A stretch of DNA of 64,000 bases. It comes from Vibrio hyugaensis (GTDB lineage Bacteria; Pseudomonadota; Gammaproteobacteria; Enterobacterales; Vibrionaceae). Position numbers and translations under genes: made by a program. This document shows positions 1 to 9,920 of the stretch, in pieces (within the stretch, counting starts at the first letter, position 1; every line of letters begins with the position of its first letter). The notes below the pieces were generated by a model. That model had not been told where the DNA came from. It saw nothing but the letters and a program-made list of their open reading frames with translations, and made no database searches. The DNA lies in assembly GCF_002906655.1 (NCBI RefSeq), contig NZ_CP025795.1, forward strand, positions 1,426,001-1,490,000, in the 5' to 3' direction.

Positions 1-588
1 CTCAATGGCTTTATTAAGCGCTCTACCTTTTGCCACCACTTCTTCTGCTAACCCGAGTTCTCGCGCTTGTGCTGCACCAACTTGTTCACCGCACAATATG
101 ATGCGTTTCGCCCAACCTTCACCGACCAATGCGGTTAGGTTTTGCGTACCACCAGCACAAGGCAGTAAGCCCACTTTCGCCTCTGGCAGTGCCAGCACGG
201 CTTGCTCTTCCACCACGCGAATATCACACGCCAATGCGACTTCTAATCCGCCTCCCATGGCGTAACCGTTGATGGCAGCGATAGAAACCCCTCGAAATGC
301 AGACAGCGTTTCAAAGGCTTCACCAAAGATGCGCGCCATCTCTAACGCAACTGCTTTATCGCCATCGGCAAACAACTTGAGGTCTGCACCAGCAGAGAAA
401 AACTTCTCTCCATTCCCCGTGAGCACTAGAGCGTAAACGTCTTTGTTGTCGTTTAGCGCCAGCACTAGCTCTTTCAATGCGGTTAAGCTTTGTGACGTCC
501 ATGTATTGGCGGGCGGGTTGTTCATGGTCACCACCGCAACATGATTGCTGATGGTATGTTGAATCGCTTGTTGTTCTGTTAGTGACAT
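1..588 (-). CDS. Enoyl-CoA hydratase (crotonase family), 3' end outside window
   Basis: Only the first 196 codons are inside the window; the gene runs off the left edge. The start is ATG at 588. The crotonase oxyanion-hole segment is visible as FFSAGADLKLF, followed by GYAMGGGLEVALACD and LPEAKVGLLP. The Glu residues in the last two motifs are the pair that handles water addition in active hydratases. It is the fourth gene of a leftward operon with thiolase, MmsA and an acyl-CoA dehydrogenase, 69 nt after the latter. By family knowledge it hydrates methacrylyl-CoA or tiglyl-CoA in valine/isoleucine breakdown. The exact substrate is inferred from neighbours. The 3-hydroxyisobutyryl-CoA hydrolase and mmsB expected next would lie outside the window. 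Confidence 0.88.
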   Translation of the reverse strand, partial: MSLTEQQAIQHTISNHVAVVTMNNPPANTWTSQSLTALKELVLALNDNKDVYALVLTGNGEKFFSAGADLKLFADGDKAVALEMARIFGEAFETLSAFRGVSIAAINGYAMGGGLEVALACDIRVVEEQAVLALPEAKVGLLPCAGGTQNLTALVGEGWAKRIILCGEQVGAAQARELGLAEEVVAKGRALNKAIE

Positions 589-657
589 ATCTCTGAATCC
601 TTTCTTGATGAAAATGACCTGAGCGTTATGAATAAAAGCAGAGCTTGTCGGCTGCAC

Positions 658-1812
658 TTATAGCAATGCGGACTCTTCTGCGAGCAATCGACGCGCGATG
701 ATCAACCGCATGATCTCGTTAGTACCTTCCAAAATTTGGTGTACTCGAACATCACGGAAATAGCGCTCCATTGGGTATTCTTTGATGTAACCGTAGCCAC
801 CGTAAAGTTGCAGTGCTTGGTCACAAACTTGAAAACCAACATCGGTTGCGAAGCGTTTTGCCATGGCACAATAAGTCGTGGCATCTGGGTCACCTCGGTC
901 TAACTTGCTGGCGGCGTACCGTACCAGTTGACGGGCAGCGACAAGCTCGGTTGCCATGTCTGCCAGTTTGAATTGCAATGCTTGGAATTGAGCTAATGAT
1001 TTGCCGAACTGTTTACGCTCTTGCATGTACTGCGCCGCTTGATTCAACGCTTGTTGAGCCGTACCGACCGAACAGGTAGCAATGTTGATGCGTCCACCAT
1101 CTAAGCCTTTCATAGCGAACACAAACCCTTGTCCTTCTTCACCGAGCAGATGTGACGCAGGAATAGAAACACTATCGAAAGTTACCGCGCGTGTTGGCTG
1201 GCTGTTCCAACCCATTTTCGGCTCTTTACGCCCGTAGCTAATACCGTCTGCATCGGCGGGGACAACAAACGCAGATACACCTTTCGCTCCTGCATTGCCG
1301 GTTCTCGCCATCACGACTAACACGTCGGTATCGCCTGCACCGGAAATAAAGGTTTTGCCGCCGTTGAGTATGTAGTTATCGCCTTGCTTAGTCGCAGACG
1401 TCGTCAGAGATGCCGCGTCCGAACCTGCGTTTGGCTCGGTTAAACAATAAGATCCGAGAAATTCACCCGTAATGAGTTTTGGGCAAAACGCGTCTTTTAC
1501 TTCTTCGGTTGCAAAGCTCGCGACCATCCAAGTGACCATGTTGTGAATGGTCATAAATGCGGTGGTCGATGTGCACCCCATGGAGAGTTGCTCGAAAATG
1601 ATAGACGCGTCCAAACGGCTTAAGCCCAAACCGCCTTGCTCTTCTGGGGTGTAGAGGCTCAAGAAACCGAGTTCTCCTGCCTCTCTAAGGATATCTTTCG
1701 GGAAGATTTGTTTTTCATCCCACTCTGCTGCCATTGGCGCTAAACGCTCTGCCGCAAACTGCTGAGCCGTGTCGGCAAACATACGTTGATCTTCGTTGAG
1801 TTCAAAATCCAT
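658..1812 (-). CDS. Acyl-CoA dehydrogenase, isobutyryl-CoA/2-methylacyl type
   Basis: A 384-residue FAD enzyme of normal length for the family. It should oxidise isobutyryl-CoA or 2-methylbutyryl-CoA, passing electrons to ETF. The catalytic base appears to be Glu362 in LEGTNEIMR near the C-terminus. This is the placement seen in short/branched-chain dehydrogenases, and unlike the isovaleryl-CoA dehydrogenase at 5361. Other conserved blocks are SYCLTEPNAGSDAASL (FAD/substrate loop), FISGAGDTDV and the helix YMQERKQFGKSL. It lies 17 nt after mmsA in the same orientation, so co-transcription is likely. Its role in valine/isoleucine degradation is inferred from the operon; the substrate is not proven by sequence alone. 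Confidence 0.92.
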   Translation of the reverse strand: MDFELNEDQRMFADTAQQFAAERLAPMAAEWDEKQIFPKDILREAGELGFLSLYTPEEQGGLGLSRLDASIIFEQLSMGCTSTTAFMTIHNMVTWMVASFATEEVKDAFCPKLITGEFLGSYCLTEPNAGSDAASLTTSATKQGDNYILNGGKTFISGAGDTDVLVVMARTGNAGAKGVSAFVVPADADGISYGRKEPKMGWNSQPTRAVTFDSVSIPASHLLGEEGQGFVFAMKGLDGGRINIATCSVGTAQQALNQAAQYMQERKQFGKSLAQFQALQFKLADMATELVAARQLVRYAASKLDRGDPDATTYCAMAKRFATDVGFQVCDQALQLYGGYGYIKEYPMERYFRDVRVHQILEGTNEIMRLIIARRLLAEESALL

Positions 1813-1829
1813 ATGAGCTCCTTACTTCG

Positions 1830-3323
1830 TTAGCGCAAATTAATAGTCAGGTTTGGACCGGTTGGGATATCGTCATCAAACCAACGAGCCGTCACGGTTT
1901 TGGTCTCGGTGTAGAAGCGCACCGCTTGTTTGCCGTAGGCGTGCAAATCACCGTAAAAGCTACCGCGCCACCCCGTAAACGAAAAGAATGGCAAAGGGAC
2001 TGGAATCGGCACGTTCACACCTACCTGACCGACTTGAATCTCATGTTGATACTTTCTCGCCGCCGCACCATTCGCAGTAAAGATGGAAGTGCCGTTGCCG
2101 TATGGGTTGCGATTCACCAGATCTATCGCTTCTCGTAATGTGTCTACCTCAATACACACCAAAACAGGTCCGAAGATTTCTTGGGTATAAATCGACATTT
2201 CAGTAGTGACGCCACTGAATAAAGTTGGACCGACCCAGTTACCTTCAGGGAAACCTTCCACTTCACATTGGCTACCATCAAGTTCACACACCGCCCCTTG
2301 TTGTTTGCCTTCTTCAATCAAACCGAGCACACGCTGTTTTGCTTGTGCGCTGATCAAAGGACCATACGCGGCATCCTCGTCATCCCAAGCGCCCGGATGC
2401 ACTTTCGCCATTTCTTGTTTTAAATCGGCAATCCACTCTTTCGAACTGCCTACAAACACAGCGACAGATATCGCCATACAACGTTGCCCTGCCGCACCAA
2501 CCGAAGAGCCAACTAAGTTGTTCACCACTTGGTTTTTGTTCGCATCTGGCATCACTACCATGTGGTTTTTCGCACCAGCAAAGGCTTGAACACGTTTGAA
2601 GTTCTGCGTGCCTGTGGTGTAGATGTATTGCGCTACGGGTACAGAACCAACGAAAGAAACGGCTTGGATATCGGGATGTTTCAACAACAAGTCGACTTGC
2701 TCTTTACGACCGTGCACGATTTGCAGCACACCTTTTGGTGCACCCGCTTCTTCGAACAACTCAGCCAAGCGAATGGACGTTAGCGGCACTTGCTCAGAGG
2801 GTTTGAGAACAAAAGTATTGCCGCTCGCAATCGCGATTGGGAACATCCACAAAGGGATCATGGCAGGGAAGTTAAACGGCGTAATACCGCAGCACACTCC
2901 AAGCGGTTGAATCAGCGAATAACTGTCGATATCTGTAGCAACGTTCTCGACGGTTTCTCCCATCATGTTGCTGGCAATATTGGCAGCTTGCTCGACCACT
3001 TCGATACCACGCCACACATCCCCTTTTGCATCCGCAAAGATCTTGCCCGTCTCGTGAGAAAGCAGCGTCGCCAGCTCATCGTGACGTTCTTTCAGTAGAT
3101 GTTGGTAGCGCAGCATTAAACGCGCACGCTCAGACACGGTGACATCTTTCCAACAGGTAAAGGTGGCTTTTGCACTCTCAATTGCCGCGTGCATCTCTTC
3201 ATCCGTTGCGCATGGCAAGCGTGCAATCACGTCATTGGTGGCAGGGTTTGTCACTTCTACCCAATCCGTTGCTTGAGATTCACGAAACTCACCATCGATG
3301 AATAAGGGAACCGTGCGAGTCAT
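1830..3323 (-). CDS. mmsA: Methylmalonate-semialdehyde dehydrogenase (CoA-acylating)
   Basis: A 497-residue aldehyde-dehydrogenase-superfamily protein. MmsA converts methylmalonate semialdehyde to propionyl-CoA, and malonate semialdehyde to acetyl-CoA, using NAD and CoA. The catalytic Cys282 sits in [15 protein letters not shown], which is characteristic of MmsA rather than general ALDHs. The Rossmann motif [13 protein letters not shown] and the early LFIDGEF and [13 protein letters not shown] segments also fit MmsA. It follows the thiolase by 36 nt and precedes the acyl-CoA dehydrogenase by 17 nt. This is the committed end step of valine catabolism in the cluster. Length and motifs are intact. 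Confidence 0.96.
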   Translation of the reverse strand: MTRTVPLFIDGEFRESQATDWVEVTNPATNDVIARLPCATDEEMHAAIESAKATFTCWKDVTVSERARLMLRYQHLLKERHDELATLLSHETGKIFADAKGDVWRGIEVVEQAANIASNMMGETVENVATDIDSYSLIQPLGVCCGITPFNFPAMIPLWMFPIAIASGNTFVLKPSEQVPLTSIRLAELFEEAGAPKGVLQIVHGRKEQVDLLLKHPDIQAVSFVGSVPVAQYIYTTGTQNFKRVQAFAGAKNHMVVMPDANKNQVVNNLVGSSVGAAGQRCMAISVAVFVGSSKEWIADLKQEMAKVHPGAWDDEDAAYGPLISAQAKQRVLGLIEEGKQQGAVCELDGSQCEVEGFPEGNWVGPTLFSGVTTEMSIYTQEIFGPVLVCIEVDTLREAIDLVNRNPYGNGTSIFTANGAAARKYQHEIQVGQVGVNVPIPVPLPFFSFTGWRGSFYGDLHAYGKQAVRFYTETKTVTARWFDDDIPTGPNLTINLR

Positions 3324-3359
3324 AATCTAGTCCTTCTTTACGTTATTCGATAATTGGAA

Positions 3360-4571
3360 TTAAAGCGGTATCTCGATACCAATAGCAGTGGCTTCACCAC
3401 CACCGATACAAAGTGATGCAACACCTCGCATCACTTTTTTATTGTTGTTGTCACCATCTACACCAAGCGATTGCAGTTGGCGTAAGCTATGAATGAGGGT
3501 TACTAAAATACGAGCACCACTTGCACCAATTGGATGCCCAAGAGCACACGCACCGCCTTTGATGTTTACTTTATCTTTATCAATGCCTAATTGGCGTACC
3601 GCGATTTGCGTGACAACGGCGAACGCTTCATTGATCTCCCAAAGATCGACCTCGTCTACTGACCAATCGAGTTGAGATAACAACTGCTCTATTGCAAAGA
3701 CGGGCGCGAGGGTAAATTCGGCGGGCTTTCTGGCGTGGGTCGAGTGCCCTTTGATGATTGCTAATGGCGTTAAACCTTCATGCTGTGCCACCTGCGAGTC
3801 CATTAACACCAAGGCTGCAGCACCATCTGATATCGCACTTGAGTTTGCAGCAGTCACCGAGCCGTTTTTATCGAACGCGGGTTTAAGTTGAGGGATCTTG
3901 TCGAGCTTGATGGAGCGAGGATGCTCGTCGTAATCCAAAATTGAAGTGCTATGACGAGTCGTGATTTCTATCGGCGAGATTTCGTCGTCAAACAGACGCT
4001 GCTCTTGCGCGTCCAGCGCTCTGGTCGCGGATAGGATCGCCCATTCATCCATTTGCTCACGGGTAAACTCAGAACGGTCAGCCGTTTGCTGCGCATAGAC
4101 GCCCATCAAGTGCCCTTCATACGCATCTTGAAGACCGTCGAGAAACATATGGTCGTGAGTAGATTGGTGACCCATTCGCATGCCGTTACGTGCTTCTTTA
4201 AGCAGATACGGCGCATTTGTCATGCTTTCCATACCACCAGCGACGGCACTGCGAATGCTGCCCGCTTTGATAAGGTCGTGAGCCAGCATGACGCTTTTCA
4301 TGCCAGAGCCACACACTTTGTTGATGGTGGTACACCCTGTAGTCTGTGGAAGCTGTGCGCCTAGCGCTGCTTGTCTGGCTGGTGCTTGTCCGCATCCCGC
4401 AGGTAATACGCAACCCATATAGACTTCGTCGACTTCGCTAACGCCGCTCGCATCCATTGCCGCTTTGATAGCAAACGCCCCTAATTGAGGCGCTGAATAA
4501 CCTTGTAACTGACCTTGAAAGCGTCCGATTGGCGTTCGCTTTGCACTGACAATCCAGATGTCGTTTCCCAT
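3360..4571 (-). CDS. Thiolase (acetyl-CoA C-acyltransferase)
   Basis: A 403-residue thiolase, first gene of the leftward operon. The acylated nucleophile is Cys87 in [11 protein letters not shown]. The catalytic His is in [16 protein letters not shown] and the second Cys in [13 protein letters not shown]; the family more often has GGGMG at that last site. In this context it most likely cleaves 2-methylacetoacetyl-CoA (isoleucine) or acetoacetyl-CoA. Acetoacetate/HMG-CoA metabolism in the divergent leucine operon would also feed it. The upstream region carries two LiuR-like palindromes, so it is probably controlled by the divergently encoded MerR protein. Substrate preference between acetoacetyl-CoA and 2-methyl or longer chains cannot be told from sequence. 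Confidence 0.93.
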   Translation of the reverse strand: MGNDIWIVSAKRTPIGRFQGQLQGYSAPQLGAFAIKAAMDASGVSEVDEVYMGCVLPAGCGQAPARQAALGAQLPQTTGCTTINKVCGSGMKSVMLAHDLIKAGSIRSAVAGGMESMTNAPYLLKEARNGMRMGHQSTHDHMFLDGLQDAYEGHLMGVYAQQTADRSEFTREQMDEWAILSATRALDAQEQRLFDDEISPIEITTRHSTSILDYDEHPRSIKLDKIPQLKPAFDKNGSVTAANSSAISDGAAALVLMDSQVAQHEGLTPLAIIKGHSTHARKPAEFTLAPVFAIEQLLSQLDWSVDEVDLWEINEAFAVVTQIAVRQLGIDKDKVNIKGGACALGHPIGASGARILVTLIHSLRQLQSLGVDGDNNNKKVMRGVASLCIGGGEATAIGIEIPL

Positions 4572-4703
4572 GCTCTCGTCCCTTCCGACGATAATTCACA
4601 GTTCACGAACTCATCCCTCACACCTGCTACCACGGAGCTTTCACACAGAATGTGGTGTCACTCCAGCCTCTCATAAAACGATGAATTTTCGCACTGTGAT
4701 TTC

Positions 4704-4748
4704 TTGACGTTTACGTAAGCATAGCACTAACATTTACGTTAACGTAAA
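4704..4748. promoter_or_regulatory. Two LiuR-type operator palindromes in the divergent promoter region
   Basis: A perfect 16-bp palindrome, TTTACGTTAACGTAAA, lies at 4733-4748. A weaker copy, TTGACGTTTACGTAAG, lies at 4704-4719, with centres 29 bp apart. This matches the kind of site described for LiuR (MerR family) in gammaproteobacteria, where ACGT half-sites face each other. The pair sits between the leftward thiolase operon and the rightward liuR operon. The MerR protein therefore probably represses both and is autoregulated. The sequence is directly visible; the regulator assignment is inference. Confidence 0.75.
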
Positions 4749-4861
4749 GAAACAGATTAATAACAACACAAATTTACTCTCATGCTTTTAGCTAGCCCGT
4801 TTAGTTCAAGGCTTGAAGGGATTTTAAGAAGCCAAAACTATTCATTAGAGGGAAAAACCGA

Positions 4862-5245
4862 GTGGATAAATTCAAGATAAGTGACCTCGCCAAGGAGTTC
4901 GACATCACGACCCGAAGCATTCGTTTTTATGAGGATGTCGGGCTGATAGAGCCGGAACGAAAAGGCAACATTCGCGTATATCAACGCAGAGATAAGATCC
5001 GTCTCAAGTTGATTTTACGTGGTAAGCGATTGGGCTTTTCGCTTGCGGAAATTCGAGAGTTGTTCGAGCTTTACGATACCCAACAAAGCGATGGTCAGCT
5101 GCTTAAAATGCTGACCATCATTGATGAAAAACAAGCGCACTTACAGCAGCAACTGGATGATATTAGCGTTGTAATGAACGAGCTAGAAACCGCCAAAGAG
5201 CGATGCAAACAAGCACTAAGCGACAATAAAACTAACAGCCAATAA
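4862..5245 (+). CDS. liuR: MerR-family regulator of branched-chain amino acid catabolism
   Basis: A 127-residue regulator with a GTG start. The N-terminal winged helix-turn-helix is typical: KISDLAKEFDITTRSIRFYEDVGLIEPER, then a wing around RKGNIRVYQRRDKIRL. The C-terminal half (about 75-120) is a long coiled-coil dimerisation helix rich in Glu, Gln and Lys. No cysteine metal-binding loop is present, as expected for LiuR, which responds to acyl-CoA-type ligands rather than metals. It is followed after 115 nt by isovaleryl-CoA dehydrogenase with no terminator visible, as in Pseudomonas liuRABCDE. The palindromes at 4704-4748 are its likely operators. Confidence 0.9.
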   Translation: MDKFKISDLAKEFDITTRSIRFYEDVGLIEPERKGNIRVYQRRDKIRLKLILRGKRLGFSLAEIRELFELYDTQQSDGQLLKMLTIIDEKQAHLQQQLDDISVVMNELETAKERCKQALSDNKTNSQ

Positions 5246-5360
5246 CTACAAACTTAGAACGACTAAAACAAACAAGAATAACCATAATTTCCAAGCCCAA
5301 GCAGTGTAACTCGAACCTTATCCGTACTAACAACCGCAGTACTTTCAACAGGGAAATGTT

Positions 5361-6530
5361 ATGAAAAGCAGCTACACCCCATTCAACTTTGGGCTTGGTG
5401 AAACCATCGATATGCTCCGAGACCACGTCAACGCGTTTGCCACCGAGCATATCGCCCCCATCGCCGCAGACATCGACCGCGATAACCAATTCCCCAATCA
5501 TTTGTGGTCCAAGTTTGGTGAAATGGGTTTGCTCGGCGTAACCGTCGATGAAGAGTTTGGCGGTGCAGGCATGGGCTATCTTGCTCATGTTGTTGCGATG
5601 GAAGAGATCAGCCGAGCTTCGGCGTCTGTCGCACTCAGTTACGGCGCACATTCCAATCTTTGTGTTAACCAAATCTTTCGCAATGGCTCCCCAGCTCAAC
5701 GAGAAAAGTACCTACCTAAACTCATCGATGGTTCTCACGTTGGCGCATTAGCCATGAGTGAGCCGAACTCAGGTTCTGATGTGGTTAGTATGCAGCTACG
5801 AGCCGAAGATAAAGGCGACCACTATCTGATGAACGGCAACAAAATGTGGATCACTAACGGCCCTGATGCCGATACCTTAGTGGTTTACGCGAAAACCGAT
5901 CCCAACGGCGGCTCTCGCGGTATTACCGCTTTCATTATTGAGCGAGAGTTTAAAGGCTTTAGCCATGCGCAGAAGCTCGACAAACTTGGCATGCGCGGCT
6001 CCAACACCTGCGAATTAGTGTTCCAAGATTGTGTTGTACCAAAAGAGAATGTATTGGGAGAACTAAACCGTGGTGTCGAAGTGTTGATGAGCGGCTTGGA
6101 TTACGAGCGCGTGGTATTAGCTGCTGGACCGCTTGGCATCATGCAAGCCTGTATGGACGAAGTGGTGCCGTATGTTCATGACCGCAAACAGTTTGGCAAA
6201 TCCATCGGTGAGTTCCAATTAGTGCAAGGAAAGCTCGCTGACATGTATTCACGCATGAACGCAGCCAAAGCTTATGTTTATGCTGTCGCAGCCGCATGTG
6301 ATCGAGGTGAATGCACACGTAAAGACGCCGCTGGCGTGATCCTTTACAGCGCAGAACTTGCCACACAAATGTCGCTCGATGCTATTCAACTACTGGGCGG
6401 CAATGGCTACATCAACGAATACGCGACCGGGCGTTTGCTACGCGACGCCAAACTGTATGAGATTGGTGCCGGCACTTCCGAAATTCGCCGCATGCTGATT
6501 GGACGAGAGCTGTTCGAAGAGTCTCGCTAA
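5361..6530 (+). CDS. liuA: Isovaleryl-CoA dehydrogenase
   Basis: A 389-residue acyl-CoA dehydrogenase that oxidises isovaleryl-CoA to 3-methylcrotonyl-CoA, the first committed step of leucine breakdown. The assignment is strong because Glu249 sits in [12 protein letters not shown]. This is the unusual position of the catalytic base in isovaleryl-CoA dehydrogenases, while the usual C-terminal Glu is replaced in the motif [10 protein letters not shown]. Other conserved blocks are [24 protein letters not shown] and [11 protein letters not shown]. It is followed by the carboxylase beta subunit 21 nt downstream. Full length, no defect seen. Confidence 0.96.
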   Translation: MKSSYTPFNFGLGETIDMLRDHVNAFATEHIAPIAADIDRDNQFPNHLWSKFGEMGLLGVTVDEEFGGAGMGYLAHVVAMEEISRASASVALSYGAHSNLCVNQIFRNGSPAQREKYLPKLIDGSHVGALAMSEPNSGSDVVSMQLRAEDKGDHYLMNGNKMWITNGPDADTLVVYAKTDPNGGSRGITAFIIEREFKGFSHAQKLDKLGMRGSNTCELVFQDCVVPKENVLGELNRGVEVLMSGLDYERVVLAAGPLGIMQACMDEVVPYVHDRKQFGKSIGEFQLVQGKLADMYSRMNAAKAYVYAVAAACDRGECTRKDAAGVILYSAELATQMSLDAIQLLGGNGYINEYATGRLLRDAKLYEIGAGTSEIRRMLIGRELFEESR

Positions 6531-6551
6531 CCCACCGACAAGGAAGTCACT

Positions 6552-8156
6552 ATGGCAATCATTAAAAGTAAAACCAAGCCAACCGACGAGCTGTTCTTGT
6601 CGAACAAAGCGGTCATGACCGAGTTGGTGAACAACCTTAATGCCAATATCAAAGCCATCAAACAAGGTGGCGGACAAAAAGCCATCGACCGCCAACGGCT
6701 AAAAGGAAAACTGCCCGTTCGCGAGCGCGTCATAAACCTTTTGGATGAAGGCAGCGAGTTTCTTGAAGTCGGACAATTCGCCGCGTGGAACGTCTACGAA
6801 GAATCAATTCCATGCGCAGGTGTCGTCGCGGGCATCGGCACCATTGAAGGCATTCAATGCATGGTTATCGCTAACGATCCTTCCGTCAAAGGCGGTACCT
6901 ACTACCCGCTCACAGTGAAAAAGCATTTACGCGCGCAAGAGATCGCCCAACGTTGCCAATTACCCTGCGTCTATTTGGTGGACTCTGGTGGTGCGAACCT
7001 CCCTCATCAAGCAGAAGTCTTTCCTGATAAAGAGCACTTTGGGCGTATCTTCTTCAACCAAGCCAGGATGTCGGCGCAAGGCATTCCTCAAGTCGCGGTA
7101 GTCATGGGGCTTTGTACCGCAGGCGGCGCTTATGTACCTGCGATGGCGGACGTTTCCATTATGGTCAAAGAGCAAGGCACCATCTTCTTGGCAGGTCCAC
7201 CGCTAGTAAAAGCCGCAACGGGAGAAATCGTCACCGATGAAGAATTGGGTGGTGCCGACGTGCATTGTCGTAAGTCTGGCGTTGCCGATTACTACGCGGA
7301 AAACGACCAACACGCATTGCAACTCGCACGCGAAGCTATCTCCAATACCAACCAATCACTCCCCGTTCAAAGCGACAAACCGGTTTTACCACCACGTTAC
7401 GACGCCGAAGAGATGTACGGCATCGTCAATGCGAATCTGCGCTTGTCTTTTGATGTTAGAGAGATCATCGCTCGTGTGGTTGATGACTCAGACTTCGATG
7501 AATTCAAAGCACTTTATGGCAAGACCTTAGTATGTGGCTTTGCCCGGATCCACAGCAATCTAATTGGCATTGTGGCGAATAACGGCATCTTGTTTTCCGA
7601 GTCATCACAGAAAGGCGCGCACTTTATTGAGTTGTGTGCCAAACGCAAAATTCCCCTACTGTTTTTGCAAAACATTACCGGTTTTATGGTGGGCAAAAAG
7701 CTTGAAGAAGAAGGCATTGCCAAACACGGTGCGAAACTGGTGATGGCGGTCGCGTGTGCGGATGTGCCTAAGTTCACCGTGATTATTGGCGGCTCTTACG
7801 GTGCAGGCAACTACGGCATGTGCGGTCGTGCTTATGACCCAACCATGATGTGGATGTGGCCAAACGCACGAATCTCAGTAATGGGCGGAGAACAAGCCGC
7901 AGGCGTGCTCACTCAAGTGCGTCGAGAAGTGAAAAAACGCCAAGGTGAAGACTGGCCAGAGCCCGAAGAAAGTGCATTCCGGGAATCTATCGTAGACTTG
8001 TATGAGTCTCAGGGGCATCCCTACTACGCCAGCGCACGTTTATGGGATGACGGCATCATCGACCCGAAGGAGACGCGTCAAGTATTGGCTCAAGCCTTAA
8101 AAGCCGCGCTCAATGCGCCAATTCCTGACAGCAACTTTGGCATATTCAGAATGTAG
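6552..8156 (+). CDS. liuB: 3-Methylcrotonyl-CoA carboxylase, carboxyltransferase (beta) subunit
   Basis: A 534-residue crotonase-fold carboxyltransferase of the usual family length. It transfers CO2 from carboxybiotin to 3-methylcrotonyl-CoA. Visible blocks include [49 protein letters not shown] and [18 protein letters not shown], which are typical of MCC beta rather than propionyl-CoA carboxylase beta. It requires a partner carrying biotin carboxylase and biotin carrier domains. That partner (liuD) is not encoded here; the next genes are the hydratase and HMG-CoA lyase. See the separate finding. The gene itself appears intact. Confidence 0.95.
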   Translation: MAIIKSKTKPTDELFLSNKAVMTELVNNLNANIKAIKQGGGQKAIDRQRLKGKLPVRERVINLLDEGSEFLEVGQFAAWNVYEESIPCAGVVAGIGTIEGIQCMVIANDPSVKGGTYYPLTVKKHLRAQEIAQRCQLPCVYLVDSGGANLPHQAEVFPDKEHFGRIFFNQARMSAQGIPQVAVVMGLCTAGGAYVPAMADVSIMVKEQGTIFLAGPPLVKAATGEIVTDEELGGADVHCRKSGVADYYAENDQHALQLAREAISNTNQSLPVQSDKPVLPPRYDAEEMYGIVNANLRLSFDVREIIARVVDDSDFDEFKALYGKTLVCGFARIHSNLIGIVANNGILFSESSQKGAHFIELCAKRKIPLLFLQNITGFMVGKKLEEEGIAKHGAKLVMAVACADVPKFTVIIGGSYGAGNYGMCGRAYDPTMMWMWPNARISVMGGEQAAGVLTQVRREVKKRQGEDWPEPEESAFRESIVDLYESQGHPYYASARLWDDGIIDPKETRQVLAQALKAALNAPIPDSNFGIFRM

Positions 8157-8181
8157 CAATGTAGAGAAGAAAGGACGCCAC

Positions 8182-9027
8182 ATGCAGGATCATCAACCGA
8201 GTATTATCCCCAATACCCAACGACAAGATGAAGTATTTTGGAACGTCGATGAATTCGGCGTCGCAACACTTACGCTCAATCGAACAGAGAAGCACAATGC
8301 GTTTGATGCTTGCATGATTGATCTGCTGATCCACAGGCTGGACTACCTTGCTCTGCGCACCGATGTTCGATGCTTAGTGCTTCGAGGAAACGGCAAACAT
8401 TTCTCCTCTGGGGCTGATTTGAATTGGATGAAATCCATGGCAAGTAGCACCAGAAAGCAAAACCTAGAAGACGCGCAGAACCTTGCACGCCTGATGCATA
8501 CACTGGACGCTTTCCCTCAACCTACTATTGCCGTTGTGCAAGGTTCCGCTTTTGGTGGCGCATTAGGCTTGATCTGTTGCTGTGATATCGCCATCGCGGC
8601 GGAGAATGCGAACTTCTGCTTGAGTGAAGTCAAACTGGGACTGGTTCCAGCAACCATCTCTCCTTATGTCATGCGAGCTATGGGCAACCGTCAAGCTCGT
8701 CGTTACACACTCAGTGCCGAAGTGATTAACGCTGACAAAGCAGAAAAGTTTGGCATTGTGCATGAGGTTCATAAGCTGGATAAAATCGAAGCCGTGGTAG
8801 AAAGCTTGATTGATTCGTTGCTGATCAATAGCCCAGATGCGATGCGAAAAGCCAAAGCCTTGTGTCATCAATGCCACCAAAATCCGATTGATGGTCAGCT
8901 TATCCAATACACGAGCCAACTTATCGCCGACATTCGCGTATCGCCGCAAGGACAAGATGGATTGCAAGCCTTTCTGGAGAAACGAGAACCGGGTTGGATA
9001 AACAAGCCAGCTAAGGGCAAGAAATGA
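8182..9027 (+). CDS. liuC: Methylglutaconyl-CoA hydratase (crotonase family)
   Basis: A 281-residue crotonase that hydrates 3-methylglutaconyl-CoA to HMG-CoA. The chosen start is ATG at 8182, because an AAAGGA ribosome site ends 8 nt before it. A longer reading frame from 8113 would overlap the end of liuB by 44 nt and is unlikely. Motifs are HFSSGADLNWMKSM (oxyanion hole), GSAFGGALGLICCCDIA and LSEVKLGLVPATISPYV, all typical of LiuC. Its stop overlaps the start of HMG-CoA lyase in the sequence AATGAA, implying coupled translation. In most liu clusters the alpha carboxylase subunit lies between these two genes. Confidence 0.94.
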   Translation: MQDHQPSIIPNTQRQDEVFWNVDEFGVATLTLNRTEKHNAFDACMIDLLIHRLDYLALRTDVRCLVLRGNGKHFSSGADLNWMKSMASSTRKQNLEDAQNLARLMHTLDAFPQPTIAVVQGSAFGGALGLICCCDIAIAAENANFCLSEVKLGLVPATISPYVMRAMGNRQARRYTLSAEVINADKAEKFGIVHEVHKLDKIEAVVESLIDSLLINSPDAMRKAKALCHQCHQNPIDGQLIQYTSQLIADIRVSPQGQDGLQAFLEKREPGWINKPAKGKK

Positions 9028-9920
9028 ATTTGCCAAACAAGGTAAATATTGTCGAAGTGGGTGCGAGAGACGGTCTGCAAAACGAATCACCGGTGTCCAC
9101 GCAAGCCAAGATCCGCTTAATCGACCTGCTCTCAGATACAGGGCTCAACCATATTGAGGCAGGATCTTTTGTGTCGCCTAAATGGGTACCTCAAATGGCG
9201 GATTCACTCGATGTAATGAATAAAATCACCCGCCGCCACAACGTCATCTACTCAGCACTAACGCCTAATGTACAAGGCTTTGAGAAAGCATTGGAAGCCG
9301 GCGCTACACAAGTCGCGATCTTCACCTCTTCATCGGAGGGCTTTTGCCAACACAACATCAATTGCTCGATTGCAGATAGCCTTACCCGCTTTGAACCAGT
9401 AATGGAATTGGCAGCAAAGCATAACATTCCCGTTCGGGGTTACTTATCTTGCGTGGCAGACTGCCCTTACGACGGACCAACCAAGCCCGAACAAGTCGCA
9501 AGGGTTGCCAACCTGCTGATGGAATTAGGGTGCTATGAGGTTTCACTTGGAGACACCATAGGTACAGGCACGCCTATACGTATCGCTAAAATGCTTGAAG
9601 CAGTGCAAGTAAAAGTCCCAACCCACAAGCTCGCGGTCCATTTTCACGACACATGGGGACAAGCGTTGGCTAATATCTACCAAGCCTTAACGATGGGCAT
9701 CAATACCATCGATAGTAGTGTGGCTGGGCTTGGTGGCTGCCCTTATGCTCATGGCGCTTCAGGTAATGTTGCTACCGAAGATGTGCTCTACCTTTGCCAA
9801 GGCTTAGGAATCGAGACCGGAGTAGATTTGGAGTTGCTGGCAAAAGCCGGATGGATGATCAGTGAAGAGTTGAACCGCCAGCCGACCTCAAAAGTCTCGC
9901 TGGCGTTAAAGCAGCGTTAG
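9024..9920 (+). CDS. liuE: Hydroxymethylglutaryl-CoA lyase
   Basis: A 298-residue DRE-TIM metallolyase splitting HMG-CoA into acetoacetate and acetyl-CoA, the final step of leucine catabolism. Conserved parts are VEVGARDGLQNES (metal and substrate site), SLGDTIGTGTP, AVHFHDTWGQALAN (His metal ligands) and GLGGCPYAHGASGNVATED, the signature with the active-site Cys. It overlaps the previous gene by 4 nt. It also ends convergently, overlapping the stop codon of the opposite gene by 4 nt (9917-9920) with no hairpin between them. The acetoacetate produced could be activated by the AacS encoded at 48114. Confidence 0.96.
   Translation: MNLPNKVNIVEVGARDGLQNESPVSTQAKIRLIDLLSDTGLNHIEAGSFVSPKWVPQMADSLDVMNKITRRHNVIYSALTPNVQGFEKALEAGATQVAIFTSSSEGFCQHNINCSIADSLTRFEPVMELAAKHNIPVRGYLSCVADCPYDGPTKPEQVARVANLLMELGCYEVSLGDTIGTGTPIRIAKMLEAVQVKVPTHKLAVHFHDTWGQALANIYQALTMGINTIDSSVAGLGGCPYAHGASGNVATEDVLYLCQGLGIETGVDLELLAKAGWMISEELNRQPTSKVSLALKQR

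Noticed and set aside
8113..8181. Upstream start for the methylglutaconyl-CoA hydratase
   Set aside because: It would overlap liuB by 44 nt, adds non-conserved residues, and a good ribosome site precedes ATG 8182.
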